Position numbers and translations under genes: made by a program
Part shown: positions 1 to 8,593 of the stretch, piece after piece
Numbering within the stretch: position 1 is the stretch's first letter
Layout: each line of letters begins with the position of its first letter
NCBI GenBank assembly: GCA_049583635.1
Contig: JBAUWF010000106.1
Span: forward strand, 1 to 64,000
Length of the DNA stretch: 64,000 nucleotides
DNA from: Dokdonella_A sp049583635
Lineage (GTDB): Bacteria; Pseudomonadota; Gammaproteobacteria; Xanthomonadales; Rhodanobacteraceae
Reading direction: 5' to 3'
Notes under the pieces: generated by a model
What the model saw: the letters and a program-made list of their open reading frames with translations, nothing else
Told to the model about the DNA's origin: nothing
Databases searched by the model: none

Positions 1-106
1 AAAAACTCTACACGGATCGCGTGCGCGACGAAATGCCAGATGCGTCGAGCCAGATGCCAAGGCCACCGACAGCCGACAATCGCGGGTCGAGCTTCCGATT
101 GCTTTC

Positions 107-2017
107 TCAGATCTCGACCGGTGCACCGAGCTCGATCAGGCGCGTCGGTGGTATCTGGAAGAAGTCGCTGGCTGAAGCGGCGTTGCGGTGCATGTAGCCG
201 AACAATCGGTCGCGCCAGACCGCCATTCCGCGTCGCGGCGTCGCGACGATGCTTTCGCGGCTGGCAAAATACGAGGTCTGCATCGGATCGAAGCGAAACG
301 CGACGCCTTCGCGCGCGTCCCGGAGTGCGGACGGAACGTCAGGCGTTTCCATGAATCCATAGTGCACGGTCGCTCGATAGAACTTGTCGCCGATGGATTC
401 GATGGTCAGTCGTGCGTCGGGTTTGACGTAGGGCGTGGCGGCGGTTTCGACCGTCAAGAGTACGTTGCGTTCGTGCAGCACCTTGTTGTGTTTGAGGTTG
501 TGCAGCAACGCCTTGGGCACGATGTCCCGTTGGGCAGTCAGGAACACCGCGGTGCCGGCGACGCTGGCGGGTGGCGAGGCTTCGAGCGAGCGCTGGAAAC
601 TGTCGATGCGCATTCCATCCTTGAGCACTTCGGCCTGCAGCAACATGCGCCCGCGGCCCCAGGTGCGCAACACGGTGAATACCACGAGGCCAAGCAGGAT
701 CGGGAACCAGGCGCCATCCATGAACTTGACCAGGTTGGCCAGCAGGAACGCGACATCGACCAGTACGAATACCGCGGCGAGCGGCCAGAACAGGAAGCCC
801 GGCAGAACGTGGCGCGCGCGCAGTACCACGATCAACAGGATGCTCGTGATCAGCATGGTGCCGGTCACCGAAACGCCGTAGGCGGTCGCAAGCGCGGTCG
901 AACTGCCGAAACCGATGACTGTTGCGATGACGGCCGCCATCAGCATCCAGTTGATCGAAGGGATGTAGATCTGGCCGATCGTGGAGCGCGATGTGTGGCG
1001 AATGGTCATGCGCGGCAGGTAGCCGAGTTGAATGGCCTGCTGCGTGGCTGAATAGGCGCCGCTGATCACGGCCTGGGACGCAATCACCGTGGCGGCAGTG
1101 GCAAGTCCGACCATCGGGTACAGCGCCCAATGCGGCACGCCGATGTAGAACGGATTGCGCACGGCGGCAGGATCGGCCAGCAGCAAAGCACCCTGGCCGA
1201 AATAGTTGAGGGTGAGTGCCGGCAGGACCAGAAACGTCCATGCGTACTGAATCGCCCGCCGGCCGAAATGTCCCATGTCGGCATACAGCGTTTCGCCGCC
1301 TGTGACCGCCAGCACCACTGCGCCGAGAATCAGAAGGCCATGCCAGCCGTGCGCGACGAAAAAACGAACGCCCCACCATGGGTTGAGCGCGCGCAACACT
1401 TCGGGGTTTCCGCTGATGCCGTGAATGCCGATGATTGCGAGCGCGAGAAACCACAGGACGACGATCGGGCCGAAGGCACGCCCGATCACATGGGTACCGT
1501 AACGTTGCGCGGCGAACAGCACCAGCAGCACGGCGATGGTTACCGGCAAGACCCATGTGACGAGGGTCGGTGTCGCCACTTCGAGTCCCTCCACGGCCGA
1601 AAGTACCGAGATCGCGGGAGTCAGCACGCCGTCGCCGAAAAACAATGCGGCGCCGAACACGCCGAGGACGCCGATCAAATAGAGCGCCTTGCGCGCACCG
1701 ACCTGCGTGCGTTGCGCGAGCGCCGTCAGTGCAATGATGCCGCCCTCGCCTTCGTTGTCGACGCGCATCACGATTGCGACGTACTTCACCGTGATCACGA
1801 TCATGAGCGACCAGAAGACAAGGGAAAGAATGCCGAGCACCGTGGCCTGGTTGGGAATCAGTCCGTAGTGTGCAGAAAATGCCTCCCTGATCGTGTAAAG
1901 GGGACTCGTGCCGATGTCGCCGTACACGACGCCGGTTGCGCCCAGCATCAAGACGCCGAGGCCGGTCTGATGCGTGTCTTTGGCGGGTTCGCCGATGGCG
2001 ATGACCGGGCTTTGCAT
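107..2017 (-). CDS. kup: Kup low-affinity potassium uptake protein
   Basis: Inner-membrane K+ transporter of the Kup/HAK/KT family, probably proton-coupled. The N-terminal signature GVVYGDIGTSPLYTIREAF is present, followed by about twelve hydrophobic segments to roughly residue 440 and a hydrophilic C-terminal domain. The length, 636 aa, is close to the 622 aa of E. coli Kup. The reading frame stays open further upstream, but the ATG ending at 2017 lies 6 nt after a perfect GGAGGT. An in-frame ATG at 2023 directly abuts that site, so 2017 is preferred. The gene diverges from a KdpD/KdpE-like two-component pair, which suggests that the pair controls K+ uptake through Kup; no kdpFABC pump genes are in the window. 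That regulatory link is inference. Confidence 0.95.
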   Translation of the reverse strand: MQSPVIAIGEPAKDTHQTGLGVLMLGATGVVYGDIGTSPLYTIREAFSAHYGLIPNQATVLGILSLVFWSLMIVITVKYVAIVMRVDNEGEGGIIALTALAQRTQVGARKALYLIGVLGVFGAALFFGDGVLTPAISVLSAVEGLEVATPTLVTWVLPVTIAVLLVLFAAQRYGTHVIGRAFGPIVVLWFLALAIIGIHGISGNPEVLRALNPWWGVRFFVAHGWHGLLILGAVVLAVTGGETLYADMGHFGRRAIQYAWTFLVLPALTLNYFGQGALLLADPAAVRNPFYIGVPHWALYPMVGLATAATVIASQAVISGAYSATQQAIQLGYLPRMTIRHTSRSTIGQIYIPSINWMLMAAVIATVIGFGSSTALATAYGVSVTGTMLITSILLIVVLRARHVLPGFLFWPLAAVFVLVDVAFLLANLVKFMDGAWFPILLGLVVFTVLRTWGRGRMLLQAEVLKDGMRIDSFQRSLEASPPASVAGTAVFLTAQRDIVPKALLHNLKHNKVLHERNVLLTVETAATPYVKPDARLTIESIGDKFYRATVHYGFMETPDVPSALRDAREGVAFRFDPMQTSYFASRESIVATPRRGMAVWRDRLFGYMHRNAASASDFFQIPPTRLIELGAPVEI

Positions 2018-2058
2018 TCGCATACCTCCGATGAGGCCGGAAGTCTCCCTCGGCACAC

Positions 2059-2109
2059 CGTAAAAGCGGAATCCACGCGACGCCGCGCGCGCGTAAACTC
2101 TTCGTAAAA
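2059..2109. promoter_or_regulatory. Three phased CGTAAA repeats, candidate KdpE-type operator
   Basis: CGTAAA occurs in the same orientation at 2059, 2092 and 2103. The start-to-start spacings are 33 and 11 bp, so all copies fall on one DNA face. Direct repeats spaced by about one helical turn are the usual binding format for OmpR/KdpE-family regulators. The site lies between divergent kup and the sensor-kinase gene, where it could serve both promoters. The repeats are seen directly; the regulator assignment is inference. Confidence 0.4.
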
Positions 2110-2195
2110 TCTTGCGATTTCGAGGCGCAAGGGACGTTGCGAGCGGCGCCACCTGACACAATGGCGACACGGAATCGGAACCCGGGGTTGTCTTC

Positions 2196-3695
2196 GTGCC
2201 AAAGACTCGCTCCCGCTCGCGCATGCGTCTCGAACATCGCAACCTGCTCGGCTATGCACTGGCGTTGGCCGGAGCCGGCGCAGCCGTCATCGTCGCGGCA
2301 TTGGCGCAACGCGCTTTCGGACTCGACGACCTGTCTCCGGTGTTCATGCTCGCCGTGCTGGCGGTGGCCGCGCGCTCGTCCACCGGGCCGGCGGTGGTTA
2401 CGGCCGTGCTGTGCTTTCTCGGTTACAACTTCTTCTTCATCGAACCGCGCTACACGTTCTACATCAGTGCCGGCCCGGGCGTGGCGACGATCCTGCTGTT
2501 CCTCGCCGCGGCGTTGTTGGCCGGCCGCCTCGCCGCGCACCTTGCGATGCAGGTGCATGCACTGCGTCGGTCGAATCAGCAGGCGCTCATGCGCCAGGAG
2601 TTGGGGCAGCGCCTGGCCACCGCCGCCAATGAAGAGGATGTGCTGCATGCCGCGCTCGATTTTTTTCACCGCAATCTCGACGCCGGCGTGCTCGTGCAGA
2701 TTCGGGAGCACGCAGCGGACGCGGGCAACGCAACGACGCGACCGACCCGTCCGTTCGACCCTGCCGGCCTGCCACGAATCGGGTCCGCGGAAGAAAGCGG
2801 GTGGTTGGCGCTGCCGCTCGGTACGCCGCATGCGAGCCTTGGCGTCATTCGTTTGCCGCCCGGGGCGATCGACTCCGACGAAGGACAGCGCCAAGTGATC
2901 CTGTCCATGGTGGACGATGTCGCGCAGGCATTGCTGCGCACGCGTCTGGTTGCGGATTTGCAGTCGGCGCGCGTCGCCAACGAAACCGAACAGTTGCGCA
3001 ATGCCCTGCTGTCGTCGGTATCGCACGATCTGCGCACGCCGCTGGCCGGCATGCTCGGCGCGGCGGAGAGTCTCAAGACCTACGGAAAAAACCTGGGCGC
3101 TGCCGATCGCGATGGCCTGCTCGATACGGTGCTCGAAGAAGGGCTGCGGCTCGACCGTTACATCCAGAACCTGCTCGACATGACGCGGCTCGGCCACGGC
3201 GAACTTGCGATCAACCGCGACTGGATCGGCGTGGACGAGCTGGTCGGATCCGCGATCGGACGGTTGCAACGCTATCGACCAGGCACGCGATTCACGGTCA
3301 CGATCGCGGGCGACATCGGTCCGGTCTGGGTGCACCCGGCGTTGATGGAACAGGCGCTGTTCAACGTGATCGAGAACGCCGCGAAGTTCTCGCCCGCCGG
3401 GGAACCGATACGAATCGACGCCAGGCGAGTCGCAGATAGCATCTGCATCGATATCAGCGATCGCGGTCCGGGCATTCCCGAAAGCGAGCGCCGGCATATC
3501 TTCGAGAAATTCTACAGCATCGAACGGAACGATCCGGCACGCAGCGGAACCGGTCTCGGGCTCGCGATCTGCAGCGGCATGGTTGGCGCGCATGGCGGCA
3601 CCGTGGAAGCGCTCGGCGTCGAGAGCGGTAGCGGCACCACGATCCGCATCACGCTGCCGCTGCAGGTTCCCGATTCCGGTGGAGACGACGCGTGA
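2196..3695 (+). CDS. KdpD-like sensor histidine kinase lacking the N-terminal KdpD domain
   Basis: Membrane histidine kinase of 499 aa matching only the C-terminal half of KdpD. It has a DUF4118-type block of closely packed transmembrane helices (about residues 17-113), a GAF-like region (about 140-250), a HisKA domain with phospho-acceptor H277 in SSVSHDLRTPLAG, and an ATPase domain with N, G1 (DRGPGIPE) and G2 (GTGLGLAIC) boxes. Full-length KdpD is near 890 aa; the cytoplasmic N-terminal KdpD/USP region that binds nucleotides is absent. The start is uncertain: GTG at 2196 or ATG at 2223, neither with a strong ribosome-binding site. The stop overlaps the start of the regulator gene by 4 nt (GTGA), showing translational coupling. 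Divergent kup makes K+ or turgor control likely, but this is inference. Confidence 0.85.
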   Translation: MPKTRSRSRMRLEHRNLLGYALALAGAGAAVIVAALAQRAFGLDDLSPVFMLAVLAVAARSSTGPAVVTAVLCFLGYNFFFIEPRYTFYISAGPGVATILLFLAAALLAGRLAAHLAMQVHALRRSNQQALMRQELGQRLATAANEEDVLHAALDFFHRNLDAGVLVQIREHAADAGNATTRPTRPFDPAGLPRIGSAEESGWLALPLGTPHASLGVIRLPPGAIDSDEGQRQVILSMVDDVAQALLRTRLVADLQSARVANETEQLRNALLSSVSHDLRTPLAGMLGAAESLKTYGKNLGAADRDGLLDTVLEEGLRLDRYIQNLLDMTRLGHGELAINRDWIGVDELVGSAIGRLQRYRPGTRFTVTIAGDIGPVWVHPALMEQALFNVIENAAKFSPAGEPIRIDARRVADSICIDISDRGPGIPESERRHIFEKFYSIERNDPARSGTGLGLAICSGMVGAHGGTVEALGVESGSGTTIRITLPLQVPDSGGDDA

Positions 3696-4408
3696 ACGAT
3701 GAGTCCAGCGTTTCTTCACGGACGCAACCTGCGCGAATCCTCGTCATTGACGACGAGCCGCAGATCCGCAAGTTCCTCGAGATCGGCCTGCGGGCGCAGG
3801 GATATCGCATCGCCATGGCGGAGAGCGGTCGCACGGGCCTGGAGTTGCTCGCGACCGAAGGCGCCGACCTCGTCATCCTCGACCTCGGCTTGCCCGATTG
3901 CACGGGACAAGCCGTGCTGGAGGATCTGCGCGAGTGGTCGCAGGTGCCAGTCATCGTCTTGACCGTGCGCGCCCACGAAGCGGAAAAGGTCGCGGCGCTC
4001 GATGCGGGAGCCAACGATTACGTCACCAAGCCGTTCGGTGTGCAGGAGCTGATGGCGCGCGTGCGCGCGCTGCTGCGCGCGCACGCCGTCGCGGCGGATG
4101 CATCGCCTGTATACGACGACGGGCACCTGCGCGTCGATCTTGCGTCTCGCGAAGTGAGCCTCGATGGCATGGCGATCGCCCTCTCGCGCAAGGAATATGC
4201 GCTGCTCGCATTGCTGGTTCGTCACGCCGGTCGCGTCGTGACACAGCCGCAGCTGTTGCGCGAAGTATGGGGCCCGACGCACCAGGCCGACACGCATTAT
4301 CTGCGCATATTGGTCGCGAAAATCCGCCAGAAACTCGGCGACGATGCAACGGCACCGCGCTGGATCATCACGGAGCCGGGGGTCGGGCTCCGTCTTGTTG
4401 CGCGCTGA
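3692..4408 (+). CDS. kdpE: KdpE-type response regulator (OmpR family)
   Basis: DNA-binding response regulator, 238 aa. The receiver domain (about 15-130) has the acidic pair D20/D21, phospho-acceptor D64 in LVILDLGLPD and K113 in NDYVTKPFG. The C-terminal winged-helix domain (about 140-235) carries LSRKEYALLALLVRHAGRVV and DTHYLRILVAKIRQKLG, typical of KdpE. It starts with GTG overlapping the kinase stop codon, so the two proteins are co-translated. Its expected targets are the kup promoter region and its own operon. The symbol follows the closest family; no kdpFABC genes are present here, so the natural regulon may be kup. Confidence 0.88.
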   Translation: MNDESSVSSRTQPARILVIDDEPQIRKFLEIGLRAQGYRIAMAESGRTGLELLATEGADLVILDLGLPDCTGQAVLEDLREWSQVPVIVLTVRAHEAEKVAALDAGANDYVTKPFGVQELMARVRALLRAHAVAADASPVYDDGHLRVDLASREVSLDGMAIALSRKEYALLALLVRHAGRVVTQPQLLREVWGPTHQADTHYLRILVAKIRQKLGDDATAPRWIITEPGVGLRLVAR

Positions 4409-4455
4409 TCCGCGCTATTCCTCGCCGCTTTCTGCCGTGACGCAACGATGTGTCA

Positions 4456-4941
4456 TCACGCGCGCTGCGCGCGGCGCTTCCGGTACTCGAGGGAGGTCAG
4501 CGCGATGATCGCAAGGTCGAACACGGTCAGTATTGCAAGGCCGAACGAAGGGCCTTCGGTCCACATGCGCCAGCTCTGGTAGCAGACGAACAGCGACGAC
4601 AGCATGATCAATCCGGGGTAGGCCCACAAGCGTCCGCGCAGGATCTCGATCACGACCACGAGTTTGGCGATGCCGTGCGACAGCAGATAGATCGCGGCGA
4701 ACAACAAGGCGCCGGTGTTGAAATGCGCCGCCCAGTGCAGCACCTGGGTCGCGACGAAGTCATTGGGGTCTTCGTTGAGTTCGGGTGCGAAAACAATCCA
4801 GGCCCAGCTCTGCAGACGCTCGGGGCTCAGAAACAGCAGGCTTGCCCCACCGACCAGCTCGATGAATCCGTCGATGGCCTTGATCGCGATGCCGATCGCA
4901 AAAGCCTTGTCGAGCGCGGTCCTGGCATGGAAACGCGGCAT
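4456..4941 (-). CDS. DUF2127 family integral membrane protein
   Basis: A 161-aa membrane protein with about four hydrophobic segments (near 14-40, 70-95, 106-122 and 130-148) and a basic C-terminal tail ending EYRKRRAQRA. The N-terminal KAFAIGIAIKAIDGFIELVGG and the arrangement FNTGALLFAAIYLLSHG-AKLVVVIEILRGRLWAYP are characteristic of DUF2127, a family of unknown function. It is convergent with kdpE (47 bp between stop codons) and downstream of the GacA-like gene on the same strand. No clear Shine-Dalgarno precedes the ATG. Family assignment is from recognition; no function can be proposed. Confidence 0.75.
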   Translation of the reverse strand: MPRFHARTALDKAFAIGIAIKAIDGFIELVGGASLLFLSPERLQSWAWIVFAPELNEDPNDFVATQVLHWAAHFNTGALLFAAIYLLSHGIAKLVVVIEILRGRLWAYPGLIMLSSLFVCYQSWRMWTEGPSFGLAILTVFDLAIIALTSLEYRKRRAQRA

Positions 4942-5044
4942 CCGGAAAGGGCCTCGGTGGGAGTCTGCGAATGTTCGGATCGTACAAACCCGAACCTGAA
5001 TTCAGAGCGTCCGCCAGCACCCTGCGCCAAGCCGCGTCCAGTGG

Positions 5045-5698
5045 TCAACGCGGCGTGTGCGCACGCGTTTCGAGCAACCCGTGCACATGCGCGAGATGCG
5101 CGAGTGCGACGGTGTTGTCGATGTTGAGCTTGTCGAACAGGCGGTACTTGTAGGTCGCGACCGTTTTCGGGCTCAGGCTCAACTGTTTGGCGATATGCTG
5201 CATATCCTGCCCCTGCGCCAGCATCATCGCGATATCGAGTTCGCGCGTGGACAACGACTCGAACGGCGAAGCATCGCCGCCGTCGAGCGCACTGAGCGCG
5301 AGCCGTTCGGCGACATCCGGCGACAGATAGCGCCGCCCATCGGCGACCTGGCGCACGGCGCGTACCAGTTCGTCTGCCGCACAACCCTTGGTCAAATAGC
5401 CGCTCGCGCCGGCTTCGAGCAGACGTCGCGGAAACGGCGCCTCGTTCAACATCGACAGGATGATGATGCGTGTTTGCAGTTTCAGCTTGCGCACGCGATC
5501 GGTGAGTTCGATGCCGCTCAGTTGCGGCATCTGCACGTCGACCAGTGCGACATCGGGTCGCTCCTTGCGGATCAGGGCGAGGCCCGCCGCGCCGTTGCTC
5601 GCTTCACCGAGAAGCTCGACATCGGGCTGTTGCGCGAGAATCATGCGAAACCCGGTGCGGACCAGTTCGTGGTCGTCGACCAGAACGATGCGGATCAT
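5045..5698 (-). CDS. GacA/UvrY-type LuxR-family response regulator
   Basis: NarL/FixJ-type response regulator, 217 aa. It has an N-terminal receiver (VLVDDHELVRTGFRMIL, phospho-acceptor Asp in DVALVDVQMPQLSG, Lys in GYLTKG) and a C-terminal LuxR-type helix-turn-helix (LSTRELDIAMMLAQGQ ... LSLSPKTVATYKYRLFDKLN). This is the GacA/UvrY/SirA pattern. In gammaproteobacteria these proteins work with a BarA/GacS-type kinase and activate small RNAs that titrate CsrA/RsmA. The start is the ATG ending at 5698, preceded by GGGGGAGAGCAGC; the open frame extends further upstream without support. The cognate kinase is not in the window. Confidence 0.85.
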   Translation of the reverse strand: MIRIVLVDDHELVRTGFRMILAQQPDVELLGEASNGAAGLALIRKERPDVALVDVQMPQLSGIELTDRVRKLKLQTRIIILSMLNEAPFPRRLLEAGASGYLTKGCAADELVRAVRQVADGRRYLSPDVAERLALSALDGGDASPFESLSTRELDIAMMLAQGQDMQHIAKQLSLSPKTVATYKYRLFDKLNIDNTVALAHLAHVHGLLETRAHTPR

Positions 5699-5957
5699 GC
5701 TGCTCTCCCCCTCCCCTGCACAGCGCCAGTTTCCGGCCACGACGGGCAGGTTGCAACCGCAGGTGGCCCACCGCACACGCGGGAAATCCCGCACGCCGCG
5801 TGTAGGAAGTTTCCGACGCAGGAAATCCGGCGCCGCGCGCGAACGCCGATCAATGATGTTCCGGCGCCTCCACGGGCGACTGCGTCGGTGTCGTCAGCGG
5901 AATCAGATCGCCGACTTCGACCTTGCCGGATGAGGCAAGCGCGCGATAAACCGCGTG

Positions 5958-6233
5958 TCAGGCAAGTCGCGTCAGCGTCACCACCGAACCGGCGACCCTG
6001 TCACGCATCAGGGTGCGCAGACGCAGTTCGACCGCATCGAGTCCGGCCATGCTGCGCGGACCCGACAAGGTGTAGATCCGGTGACCGGGGCGTCCGGCCG
6101 ACTCAAAGGTCGTGCGGCTCACCGCCACGTCCCGGCTGCCGCATGCTTCGGACCACAGACGACGCAGCGCTTCCGGGCCGATCGTGCGGCCATCGCTGAG
6201 CCGCAGATTGAAAAGCGATACGCGATCTTTCAT
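5958..6233 (-). CDS. Hypothetical small protein
   Basis: A 91-aa basic soluble protein beginning MKDRVSLFNLRLSDGRTIG; alternative in-frame ATGs end at 6263 and 6326, none with a good Shine-Dalgarno. I recognise no domain. It lies upstream of the GacA-like gene on the same strand. Oddly, after its TGA (5958-5960) the same frame stays open for 35 more codons to a TGA at 5850-5852 and reads like protein (AVYRALASSGKVEVGDLIPL). The gene may therefore carry a nonsense mutation or a sequencing error, or the continuation may be chance. Confidence 0.4.
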   Translation of the reverse strand: MKDRVSLFNLRLSDGRTIGPEALRRLWSEACGSRDVAVSRTTFESAGRPGHRIYTLSGPRSMAGLDAVELRLRTLMRDRVAGSVVTLTRLA

Positions 6234-6498
6234 GTGGTCCGGTTCTGCATTGCGGGTGTTCATTATGCGCGCGTTGCGGATATGAGAAGTAAATTCCGCA
6301 TCAGTTCGTGTCTGTCCTCTGTTCATGCTATCGCAGGGGTTCCGCTCGCCGCCGAGGCGAGAGAAGCAAAGGCATCACCTGGATCGAGCGCCCGCCAACA
6401 AGTAGGCAAGTAGGTGGGATGGCGGGAGGCTTGCTCTGCCCCATCCCGGGCCCGCCCTTCCCTCCGTGCTGAAGCGCTACGGGCCGGCTGCGCCATCC

Positions 6499-6519
6499 AA
6501 AATCGCTCCCTGCGATTTT
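6499..6519. terminator. A/T-flanked hairpin, probable tRNA-Ser terminator
   Basis: A perfect 8-bp stem AAAATCGC / GCGATTTT with the 5-nt loop TCCCT. Because the stem begins with A4 and ends with T4, it can act in both directions. It lies about 65 nt past the mature 3' end of the leftward tRNA-Ser gene. A second small hairpin (ATGGGT-CAA-ACCCAT, 6542-6556) lies between them. Confidence 0.5.
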
Positions 6520-6582
6520 GTCGACCCATCATTTCCATTCCATGGGTCAAACCCATCCTCAGAAATGGAGCCGTTCCGTATT

Positions 6583-6674
<92 letters not shown>

Positions 6675-6803
6675 GTTGTTTTCATGTCGTACATCAAGGC
6701 GCGCCACGCGCACCACCACGCCGGTTTGACTCCGGGCTTCCTGACCTGCGCCCTTCGGGCCATCGGCTGCGCCGACGTTCGCTCCGGCATCCTGCCTTCG
6801 CAG

Positions 6804-6840
6804 TCAAGACCGGTGCCTTGAACCGCTCGGCCACCTCTCC
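6804..6840 (-). pseudogene. Truncated tRNA-Ser 5'-half
   Basis: These 37 nt repeat the first 37 nt of the adjacent tRNA-Ser(UGA), ending with the anticodon TGA, then diverge into unrelated sequence. One difference from the intact gene lies in the D loop (T to C). The 67 bp upstream of the intact gene are also copied, so the fragment could still be transcribed. It cannot form a complete tRNA. Confidence 0.8.
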
Positions 6841-6913
6841 GTTGTTTTCATGTCGTACATCAAGGCGCGCCACGCGCACCACCACGCCGGTTTGACTTCG
6901 GGCTTCCCTATCC

Positions 6914-6963
6914 GTTCACGCTGAGCGTAGCTCGCGCCAGCGAGCGGAGTCGAAGCGCACTCT
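6914..6963. repeat. REP-like intergenic palindrome
   Basis: A short segment with the imperfect palindrome GCTCGC-GCCA-GCGAGC next to GTTCACGCTGAGC and GAGTCGAAGCGCAC. Sequences of this GCTGAGC ... GTCGAAG type are common extragenic repeats in high-GC proteobacteria. A related stretch with AGTCGAAGCACTCG lies at 25085-25215. This is family-level recognition, with no alignment behind it. Confidence 0.35.
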
Positions 6964-7012
6964 CGTCGTCTTGCTCGACATCCACGAAGCGCGTGTGCAT
7001 CGCCGGCGACCA

Positions 7013-8446
7013 CTATGCGATCGTCTCCTTTTCTCCCATGTAGCGTCGCAGCACCCCTGGTACCGTAATCGACCCATCTGCTTGCTGGCAGTTTTCCATG
7101 ATGGCGACGAGTGCGCGGCCGATGGCGACGCCCGAGCCATTCAAGGTATGCACGAGTTCTGGTTTACCGGTTTGCGGATTGCGCCAGCGCGCCTGCATGC
7201 GGCGGGCCTGGAAATCGGTGCAATTCGAGCAGGAAGAAATCTCGCGATAGCAATTCTGCGAAGGCAGCCAGACTTCGAGATCGTAGGTCTTGGCTGCGGC
7301 GAATCCCATGTCGCCCGTGCACAGCAACATGCGCCGATAAGGCAATTCGAGCGCTTCGAGCACCGCCTCCGCGCAACGCGTCATGCGTTCATGTTCGTCG
7401 GCGCTTTCGGCCGGCCGCACGATGCTGACCAGTTCGACCTTCTCGAACTGGTGCTGGCGGATCATGCCGCGCACGTCCTTGCCGTAACTGCCGGCTTCGG
7501 CGCGAAAGCACATCGAATGGGCAGTCAAACGCATCGGCAAAGCGGTGTCGTCGACGATCTCGTCACGTACCAGATTGGTCAGGGGCACTTCAGCGGTTGG
7601 AATCAGATACTTACCGGTATTGGTATGCCGAACAAGGGAAATCAAATCAGATACTAATTCTCCGGACTCGTCGTTCTCTAGCAAATCGTTTAGGTCCGAT
7701 GGCGGTAAAGGTGTTTGTGCAAAAGCCTTGGCCCACGTTTGAAGTGAGGTCACCCATTCATAACTCGCTACATGCCCTAACGACCATGTCGCGAAAAGAT
7801 CTTCCTCGAACTTCGGTAGCTGACCCGTGCCGTGAAGTGTGCCGGCATTCACCAGCAGCGGCACATTACATTCGAGATACCCGTGCGATTGCGTGTGCAG
7901 GTCGAGCATGAATTGCGCGAGCGCGCGGTGCAGGCGCGCAAGATCGCCGCGCAGCACGGTAAATCGTGCGCCGGACAACTTCGCCGCGGTCTCGCTGTCG
8001 AGCCAGCCGTGACGCGCACCGAGTTCGACATGATCCTTGGCTGTAAAATCGAATTTGCGCGGATGCCCCCAGCGGCTGATTTCGACGTTCTCGCTCTCGT
8101 CCTTGCCGACCGGCACCGATTCGTCGGCGAGGTTCGGGATGCCGAGCGCGATGTCGGCGAGTTTGCGCTGCACTTCGGCGAGCCGCTGCTCGTTCGCCTT
8201 GAGCCGCTCGCCGAGACCAGCGACTTCGGCCAGCAATTCGCTCGCATCCTCGCCCTTGCCTTTTGCGATGCCGATCGCCTTCGAGCGCGTGTTGCGCACG
8301 TTCTGCAGTTCCTGGGTTTCGCCCTGGACCTGTTTGCGCTCGCTTTCGAGCGCTTCGAGTGCTGCGCGATCGAGCGCGAAACCGCGCGCTTGGAGACGCG
8401 CGGCGACAAGGTCGAGCTGGCCGCGCAGCAGGGCGGGGTCGAGCAT
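7013..8446 (-). CDS. serS: Seryl-tRNA synthetase with a low-GC in-frame insertion
   Basis: Class II synthetase charging tRNA-Ser (and tRNA-Sec) in the cytoplasm; 477 aa against about 430 aa in E. coli. The N-terminal coiled-coil arm spans about residues 30-100. The core has GTGQLPKFEEDLF, LIPTAEVPLTN, motif 2 (MCFRAEAGSYGKDVRGMIRQ) and motif 3 (GSGVAIGRALVAIMEN). Between DLF and YLIP there are 61 residues, against 14 in E. coli, so about 47 residues are inserted (about residues 221-278, DNA 7613-7786). That DNA is clearly poorer in GC than its surroundings. The start is the ATG after GGAAAAG. All class II motifs are intact and the frame is open, so the enzyme is presumably functional. Confidence 0.96.
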   Translation of the reverse strand: MLDPALLRGQLDLVAARLQARGFALDRAALEALESERKQVQGETQELQNVRNTRSKAIGIAKGKGEDASELLAEVAGLGERLKANEQRLAEVQRKLADIALGIPNLADESVPVGKDESENVEISRWGHPRKFDFTAKDHVELGARHGWLDSETAAKLSGARFTVLRGDLARLHRALAQFMLDLHTQSHGYLECNVPLLVNAGTLHGTGQLPKFEEDLFATWSLGHVASYEWVTSLQTWAKAFAQTPLPPSDLNDLLENDESGELVSDLISLVRHTNTGKYLIPTAEVPLTNLVRDEIVDDTALPMRLTAHSMCFRAEAGSYGKDVRGMIRQHQFEKVELVSIVRPAESADEHERMTRCAEAVLEALELPYRRMLLCTGDMGFAAAKTYDLEVWLPSQNCYREISSCSNCTDFQARRMQARWRNPQTGKPELVHTLNGSGVAIGRALVAIMENCQQADGSITVPGVLRRYMGEKETIA

Positions 8447-8593
8447 GGCTTTTCCGGAACTGGCAGGCGAACCGTGAATTATCGCGGCTCGACGCGGGAA
8501 CGCGCAAACATCGACCGCGCGACGCATTGCCCTCCCGGCCTTTGGCTTCTGCAAGCTCCCGCCGGCGTGCCGCCCGGATCGCCGCCGTCGCGA

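Noticed and set aside
5958..5960. Selenocysteine readthrough at the TGA of the small hypothetical gene
   Set aside because: No SECIS-like hairpin is apparent directly after the TGA, and no selenoprotein family matches; a nonsense change or chance is simpler.
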